From: Linepithema humile
Lineage: Eukaryota > Arthropoda > Insecta > Hymenoptera > Formicidae
Direction of reading: 5' to 3'
Assembly (NCBI RefSeq): GCF_040581485.1
Contig: NC_090130.1
Span: 17,797,656-17,861,655, forward strand
Length of the DNA stretch: 64,000 nucleotides
Position numbers and translations under genes: made by a program. The notes beneath the pieces were generated by a model. The model made no database searches. It saw only the letters and a program-made list of their open reading frames with translations, and was not told the DNA's origin. Each line of letters opens with the position of its first letter. Within the stretch, counting starts at the first letter, position 1. This document shows positions 57,540 to 64,000 of this stretch, piece after piece.

Positions 57540-57570
57540 GTGACAAAAAGTAAAACTATATTTTAGTCCA
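57540..57570 (+). promoter_or_regulatory. Upstream box shared by the two transposon genes (copy 2)
   Basis: AAGTAAAACTATATT plus TAGTCCA, about 50 bp before the ATG of the DUF4806-type gene. Confidence 0.5.
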
Positions 57571-57618
57571 GTCTAGTATTAAGTCTAGTGCAGTGCAGTG
57601 CTATAATTCGCATCAACC

Positions 57619-58593
57619 ATGAATGATTTTTCATATTTGTGAGTACACGTATTTTTTCAATTTATTGGTAATTATGTTATTGTTAATTTTCAAAATAAAA
57701 TACGTAATATTATTGACTTAAAAGCTTTTTTTACCAATAAAGAAAAATAATCGTAATTTATTATTTATGTAATTTATATAGAACTGAACTAAGTGATAAT
57801 GTTACGCACGTAGTCGTCTGCTTTACTAGTATTCGGCGTCAAGATAAAAAATTATGTATAGATCTTGTACCAAAAGAATGGTTATTAAAACTTAAACGCA
57901 CATGGTTTTGCAAATATCCGCCAAAATTAGAGTACGATAAAGTACAAGAATGGAGTAAAGAAAATAAAACTCTAGAATTAACATGGAAGAAATATCCTGT
58001 TAAATTAATGAAAAATGCTAGTAAGTACAAGTTAAAAAAAGTAAAATAAAAAATGCATTGAATTATTTACGTTATATTATAGATAATTTCGATCAGGGAC
58101 TACGTCGTATGACACGCATTACAGAAGACACTGTTGTACTTTCAAGTGAAGTATCTGATATAGATGCTGAAGAATTGTCAGATACAGCATCAGATAAATC
58201 AAGTAATATCAGTGATTTAGAATTTCAATCGTTCTCAAGTCAAAAAATTGTAAAAGAAAAAATTACGGAAATAGAAGAAGGTATTTATTGTTTGTAAACA
58301 TGTTTGAAATTCGTAAATTTATACATTTATAATTGATATTTTTATTTCGTAGATAATGACGTTCCAAGCAGTTCATCAGAATCAGTTACTTTTAAAAATA
58401 ACAAAAGTAAAAAAAGTAACAAGCGTAAAGCGACTCTCTCTCTCTCTGACAAAGCCGAAAATTTAAATCCTGTGCAAAGAACAAAATTACACAATAATTG
58501 TATAGAAAATAATGGTGTAGTATTATTTAACAATTAAGATTACTTAAAAAAATTTTACAATAATATAACTTAGATTTTCTTATAATAAATAAC

Positions 58594-58632
<39 letters not shown>

Positions 58633-59438
58633 GTTAATAAATAAATAAATTAATAAATTAAGAATAAATACTTATTTGTTTTCCTATTTTAGAATGCACT
58701 CAAGTCATTGCTAATGCTTGCTATGAACAAGTAAAAGTACTTATACAAAAAAAGATGGATAACATAAAAAAAAGTATTTTATACGATATACGGAAAGGAT
58801 TTGAAGAATTACAAAACAATTTATTATTAAATTTATCACACAAAGATGAAATGAATCCAGTTTCTGCTTTAAAACAAATTATTGGTTTTACATTACCGAT
58901 ATCTATATTAGATGATTTTGATACTTTGGATGCCTCAATGGACGTTGACGAAAAAAAATGCCTTGGTAATTAATTTTTTTAGATTATTTTAATATTTTAT
59001 TTAATAAATAAAATATTTTATAGGTTTATATTTTTTACAGCGTACGTTATTTGAAAAATATGTTAATGTAGCTTCAACACACAGAAAAGCTATACATAAT
59101 GCTTTATCAGCTGTAATGACTAAAGATGTCCAGATATTATTTACTGCTTTTGGTCGACAAAAAAATGAAACAAAAAAATTAAACTTCAGCAAAACGAAAA
59201 TTTATAGCTTACTTATGGGTATGCGTTATTTCAGCTTCTATTAAATTAATATTAATTATCAATTGATATATTTTATAATGTAAGAATAAAAAATTATTTG
59301 ATAGATATTCTCGTAAGTAAATTTGGAACTAAGGAAGAAAGAGAAATAAATTCTTCCTTGAGTCGATGGTTTTCGGGAGCAGTAGATCGGTGCGGAGGTC
59401 GCAAAGAAAGAGAAAATGTTGGAAAAAATGTGAATTAA
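57619..59438 (+). CDS. DUF4806-domain accessory protein of the transposon
   Basis: Seven exons join in frame: 57619-57638, 57782-58020, 58083-58280, 58353-58514, 58693-58965, 59024-59218 and 59305-59438. They give 1,221 nt and 406 residues. All introns are GT/AG and short. The N-terminal part (WLLKLKRTWFCKYPP) looks like the compact domain often found before DUF4806. A Ser/Lys-rich linker follows. The C-terminal part (residues ~255-400) has the DUF4806 pattern: GFTLPISILDDFDTLDASM, a helical middle and SLSRWFSGAVDR. DUF4806 proteins are common in insects and cnidarians, many transposon-encoded, and the molecular role is unknown. By analogy with the second CACTA gene, it may bind the subterminal repeats (inference). 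No lesion was found. Confidence 0.78.
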
Positions 59439-59639
59439 TTAATTAATTATGTTATATTATAGATAAGAGAAAATTATTTTTAATATGAAAAATAATACTC
59501 ATCTGTTTGATTAGGTCAATTTAATAATGTTTTATTAATGTCAATTAATTGATTTTATATGTGTATAATAAATAATTCTAATAATAATACTGTAATTTAA
59601 TTTGATTATCGCGCACAAAATTGATAATAATTATTGGAA

Positions 59640-60017
59640 ATTGATACTGATCTTAAATATTGTTACAGTATTAAGAATCAGTATTGATTTTTGATACTAT
59701 AATAGTATTTGAAATCGGTACAGATATTTAATACTGTTACTGTATTGGGGATTGGTACTGATTTTTAGTACTGTTATGTTGAAAATCGGTACTGATTTAA
59801 TACCGTAACAATAATGGAAATCGATACTGCAGCACTACTGGAAATCGATACTGCAGCAATACTGAAATCCTGTACCAAAGTAGTACTGTAATTCGAGTCT
59901 TGGCCCAATTCTATCATCCCAGTATTTCTCCAGCACCACATCAGTACTGGCATCTAGTAACGCGCCAATACTCAGTACCAGAAATCGGTACTGGGCCATT
60001 ATCTCGCCGGTAGTCAT
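59640..60017. repeat. Right subterminal repeat array (GTACYG/AATCGGTACTG)
   Basis: Many variants of GAAATCGGTACTG up to the right terminus, the counterpart of the left array but with a different unit. No gene. Confidence 0.8.
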
Positions 60018-60053
60018 TTCCCACATGGGATAATTAACTATCAAATAAGAATA

Positions 60054-61466
60054 ATGGAGCTTAGTCGTATATGTTTGAGTGCAATTATAAATTCATACAT
60101 AAAATATTATGATTGCAATGATAATAATAAAGTGTTCTTACAAAAACTATTTTCACATTCCAAAAATATAAAAAATGCTCATGTGTCGCTCTATGTATAC
60201 GCATATAAATATGAGTATTTAAGAGACTTAGTAGATGTTAATAATATACACACGACTCTAACGAGAATTATGATTAAAACAAACTATAAATATTTATGTG
60301 ATTTCATAGAGTTTTATATCGATTATATTGATTTTAACTTATTGTCAATTTTCGATATAAGCGAATGTATTTTAAGAAAGTATTCAAGTAAATTTGATAT
60401 GACTTTACTATCTAGAATAAAAAAACTACCTGAAAGTATTATAATTGACGAAATAGATAGAGTAAGTATTAAAGATGTGTGTAAATTTCAAAATCTGTCA
60501 GAAAATTTTATACGACGGTTTTACGATATAGTTGAATGGAATTATATATCTAAATATCAAGTTTTATCAGAAGATTTTATAGAAAGTTTTAAAGATAAAG
60601 TTAATTGGAAATATATATCAAAATATCAAAATTTATCAGAAAACTTTATAAGAAAATTTAAAAGAAAAGTTAATTGGAATTATATATCTTCGTCTGATAA
60701 TAGTTTAAGTCACGATTTTATATACGAATTTAGACATAAAATAAACTAAAAAAACCTGTCAAAATGTTATAAAAATATTGATAAATCGTTCCTATTAAGA
60801 TTTAATAAATATATATATTTTGACTACTTATATTTTAATTTAGATTGTCATATATATAATAATTTTACTAGTCAATTAGATTATACAGTGCCATATGAGA
60901 ATATTATAAAAAGTATTGACTATCTAGATATAGATATGCTTATCAAAAGAAATAACATAACTAAAGAAATTTTAAACGACAATTCTGTGCGTAAGTATCA
61001 TCACACTATATTTAAGTTATTGTTCCTAAATAAGAAATTAGAATTATGTGATATAGAAAACAGTGATTATGCTATAGATTATATGTTCCTCAGTAGAGAA
61101 TACTCTTTAAGCGAAGACTTTATAGAAAATAATATTGATAAGTTGTATATTTACGAAATTATACGTAATCAAAAACTTTCTGTTAATTTTTTAAGGAAAC
61201 ATTCCAATGTATTTATACTTAATGATATTTTACAATATCATAAAATGCCTGAAGACTTTATTGTAGATAATATAGATTATGTAGACTGGAGAATAGTATT
61301 AAAATACCAAAACATATCAAACTCGTTCATATATAATTTTAAGGACATAATTCCTTGGAAGTATGTTTCGTTATACTATAGCATAGATAAAGATTTTATA
61401 TATAGGTATAGATACTATATAAATATGTATGAGGTTAATTTTAACGAATATTTTAGAGACAAATAA
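60054..61466 (+). pseudogene. Trp-repeat family protein with one in-frame stop
   Basis: 470 codons in one frame, interrupted only by a TAA at 60747-60749. The stop stands at the position where the repeat's Trp is expected. The N-terminal ~140 residues are non-repetitive. Clear 23-residue repeats then follow (WNYISKYQVLSEDFIESFKD), with more diverged ones after the stop. It is transcribed divergently from the D13-like gene, about 60 bp apart if the transposon is ignored. Function of the family unknown. Confidence 0.8.
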
Positions 61467-61482
61467 AAATATTTGGAATATA

Positions 61483-63949
61483 TTACAGATATAACTTCTC
61501 AATAAGTTCATTAAATTGTCCTGAAAGTTCTATGTAATAATTTTTGCTATTATATTCTTTATTCATGTATTTTAAAAATATATATCTATCTTTTTTATTC
61601 TTTTCGTCCTTTAATTGATAAAATTTATTATTTATTAATTTCCTTTTTTTTTGAAAGTTCAATACACTTATTCTTTAATGAAATAAAGTCACTTATATTG
61701 CTCGTTTTAGTATCTAGTAGTATTTTATAAATTTTATTATGTAATTCTATCATTTCCTTTTTTATATTGTACATACTATTTTTATATAAATAATATTCAT
61801 TTTTGTACAAAAAGTAATTTTTTAAAAGTTTGAAATCCTTTCTATAAGGAAAGTAGAAGTTAATATCTTTAATTTTTTCTATATAATCAGAATATTCAGG
61901 AATATCTAAAGTTGTCATATTTACAAAATCTATCTCATTTTCGTTTGATGGAAGTTCTTCGTTAAAAACATAAATGGAGTATGATCCTCCTATTATATTA
62001 GAAATATTATTTGTTATTGTTTTCTCTTTACTCTTTAGGAATATAAAGTTAAAATACTTATTCTTGTCAGTGATTACACAGTCATTGTCTACTTTAATAA
62101 ATTTTAGGCAATAGTTGTATACATTGAAAAAAAAAAAAAAAACTCTTGTCCTTAAGATTATACTTGAAGATATTATTTTACTGGATAAGTTAATGATTTC
62201 TTTATACATCTTATATAATGTACGATTTTTTTTTTTTCTATCATTTGAACAAACTATTATTTCATCGATATCATCAGATTTATATAAAATAAGTAATTTA
62301 CACTTCAATTGTTTAATATATTCAATATGTTCATTCAATCTTATCAAAAATTCATTATATATTTTGACCAGCAAAGTTTCTCTGATGAAAATTCTCTTCC
62401 TAGTTATTGTATCAATATATTTGTAAGATAATTCTATATCTAAAGGTTTTATATTTTCTGAGTGTACTATATTCACGATATCAAACTCTTCATCATCGAA
62501 TGGTAATTCTAAACAATATTTATAAAAACTATAATTTCCATATTTTATAGTATTTATTTTTATTCCGTAAATTGACATTTTCTTTATACCATCATTATCT
62601 ACTATTTCATCATAATGGTCGAGAATTTCACAATCTGATATTTTGTCAAAAAATCTTTTCCTCTTTTCCTCTTCTATTTCGTTATTTATATTTTTAATAT
62701 ATGAATACTTCTTTACGTTCAAATAATTTTCAAAGTTACAGTTATTAAAATACTTGGTGTTAAATAAATTCTTTCTATTGTTGTATTCATTGATAAAATA
62801 ATATTTATCTATTACATCAGTTATTAGTTTATCTTTATCATAAAACTTTTCATACTTCTTCTTATAATCAATATGTTTCGTTCCTCCTTTACAATCACTT
62901 TCATCACTGCACTCTCCAAATCTGACTCTAATAAAATTTTCTATTAGTTTCAGTCTTTCATCTATTCTTTTATGATGATCTGAAGTCTCTTCTATAAATA
63001 TTTCTAGAGATTTGTTAGTTTTACAACATTCTTCAATATTTTTTTCCAATATTTTTATTTTTTTACTATTATCTTTGTCTTTATCAATTATCCGTTGTAT
63101 TTCCTTCGCACCTGTATTTATATCCTTTAATAAATTAAAATTTTTCTCACTAACGTTTGAAATGTTATTTTTCATAATAGATAACTCGTTTTCAGATTTA
63201 TTTACTCTGTCTTTTAACTCTTCTATAATTTTGTATATTTTATCAAAATAAGAATTATTTCTTGTATTTATTTCACTTACAATATCAATGATGTATTGTT
63301 CCAATCTTGGTTTCTCACTATCATATTTACTTTCTAATTCATTTAACTTTTTCTCTATGTTTGTAAATTGAATATCAACTTTATCTGATAATTTTTTTTC
63401 ATCTTCATTAATCTTTTTAATATGATCAGATATATGTTTTATATCTTCTATCGAACTAATTGATGATAAGAAACTATTGTATTTTGACTTTTCTGATTCG
63501 AAATATATTTCGATGTCATTCTTGAGTTTCTTTATTTCTTCTGGATATAAATCATATTTGGTAATCATTTCCTTTAGTTTTTCATTTGTTTCATATAAAT
63601 CTACAAGCATATTATCTTTATATATCGAAGAGTACTCGTAATTTTTATCCTTCAAGTTCGATATTATACTGTTATCAATTAATTTCTCATATTCTTTTAT
63701 ATCTTTTTCAATATTATTTATATGGTTGGAATTTTCATTCAAACTAAAATAGATTTTTAAAATATAATAATATCGTAAATTAAAGTTATCAAAATTATCT
63801 AATATAAAACTGTTATATACTGACTTAAATGAATTGTTTATTGTCATATTATTCTTTCTGCAATAATCACCGAGTACAAAGAAATAACTAATAGTACTTA
63901 TCGTTTCAAAATAATAGATTTTTTTCTTGTATTTTAACAATTTATTCAT
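61483..63949 (-). pseudogene. Long coiled-coil viral protein, one frame break near the C-terminus
   Basis: From ATG 63949 the frame is open for 773 codons to 61628. Residues ~70-350 are Lys/Glu/Ile/Leu heptad-rich and should form long coiled coils. A GECSDESDCKGG linker follows, then a mixed alpha/beta C-terminal half containing NIIGGSYSI. At an A-run near 61,650 the frame changes; another frame continues open for ~50 codons to 61483. I cannot name the family; size and coiled coil suggest a virion core or structural protein. It could equally be an entomopoxvirus-specific gene. Confidence 0.6.
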
Positions 63950-64000
63950 AATATTGGTATTGTCTATATTCCTTATACTATTTAATATTACATTACTTGA

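Larger units (their letters stand above)
50060..60030. mobile_element. ~10-kb two-gene DNA transposon (CACTA/EnSpm-like), inserted in the viral block
   Basis: The terminal inverted repeats are 13 bp (TCCCATGTGGGAA at 50060-50072, inverse at 60018-60030), with TA on both sides (50058-50059 and 60031-60032). Both subterminal regions are packed with GTACYG-type motifs, a feature of CACTA elements whose accessory protein binds such repeats. Two plus-strand gene units lie inside, a transposase and a DUF4806-type protein, with two unrelated fold-back elements nested between them. The TA target is shorter than the 3 bp usual for CACTA, so the superfamily is tentative. Confidence 0.8.
31607..64000. 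mobile_element. Endogenous entomopoxvirus-like region (interrupted by a transposon, runs off the window)
   Basis: Very AT-rich, intron-less, densely packed reading frames on both strands. It includes poxvirus hallmarks: NPH-II, capping enzyme, topoisomerase IB, D13-type scaffold, L1/F9 membrane protein, G1-type protease and E10-type oxidase. Family-X polymerase and Trp-repeat genes point to insect poxviruses. Gene order differs from vaccinia except for local pairs. Frame breaks, an inverted half-gene, truncated genes and an inserted host-type transposon show it is not a free viral genome. The right boundary is outside the window. Confidence 0.88.

Noticed and set aside
50060..60030. Tandem GTACYG arrays as a possible CRISPR
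   Set aside because: Units are adjacent, variable and without unique spacers, in a eukaryotic transposon terminus.

Overview
The window reads as insect nuclear DNA, most likely a hymenopteran and probably an ant. The evidence is spliced animal genes with GT/AG introns, CpG-containing host DNA, long CT microsatellites and several families of fold-back and DNA transposons. From about 31.6 kb onward it carries a large, very AT-rich block of poxvirus-type genes. Their best overall match is the insect poxviruses (entomopoxviruses). The block looks integrated: it abuts host DNA and a host MITE on the left, holds a ~10 kb host-type DNA transposon, and contains broken, inverted and truncated genes beside intact ones.

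Layout. 1-5.7 kb: mostly non-coding host DNA with one clear exon of a kainate-type ionotropic glutamate receptor (3500-3740, minus). 5681-10680: a young Ty3/gypsy-type LTR retrotransposon with 386-bp LTRs, gag, a canonical -1 slippery site, a pol frame broken once inside RT, and an apparent self-priming site. 10.9-15.0 kb: a long CT array and two adjacent fold-back elements. 15.5-25.2 kb: a minus-strand tandem array of ADAMTS-like secreted metalloproteases. Copy A (seven exons, all phases compatible) predicts one protein with three tandem catalytic domains, of which only the third keeps the zinc site. Copy B has one catalytic domain and a premature stop. Copy C is a 3' remnant. 25.3-31.1 kb: host non-coding DNA with a hAT-type MITE that has a clean 8-bp target duplication, a possible two-exon 5' gene end, and local tandem duplications.

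31.6-50.06 kb and 60.03-64 kb: the viral block. Recognisable genes are Trp-repeat family proteins (three loci plus a fragment), topoisomerase IB (two frame breaks), an H7-like protein, an L1/F9-type myristoylated membrane protein, a family-X DNA polymerase preceded by a GHKL/topoisomerase II-like ATPase fragment, an Erv1/ALR sulfhydryl oxidase (E10-like, frame-broken), RNA helicase NPH-II, the G1-type metalloprotease (frame-broken), the capping enzyme split by an inversion, a truncated PIF1-like helicase, the D13-type scaffold protein and a long coiled-coil protein. Several reading frames still begin with the poxvirus late-promoter/start motif TAAATG. Together they cover cytoplasmic transcription, capping, DNA repair, disulfide formation and virion membrane assembly.

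50060-60030: a two-gene DNA transposon flanked by TA. It has 13-bp inverted termini, GTACYG-rich subterminal repeats, a CACTA/EnSpm-like transposase gene and an intact seven-exon DUF4806-type gene. Two large fold-back elements are nested inside it. It lies between the divergent D13-like and Trp-repeat genes.
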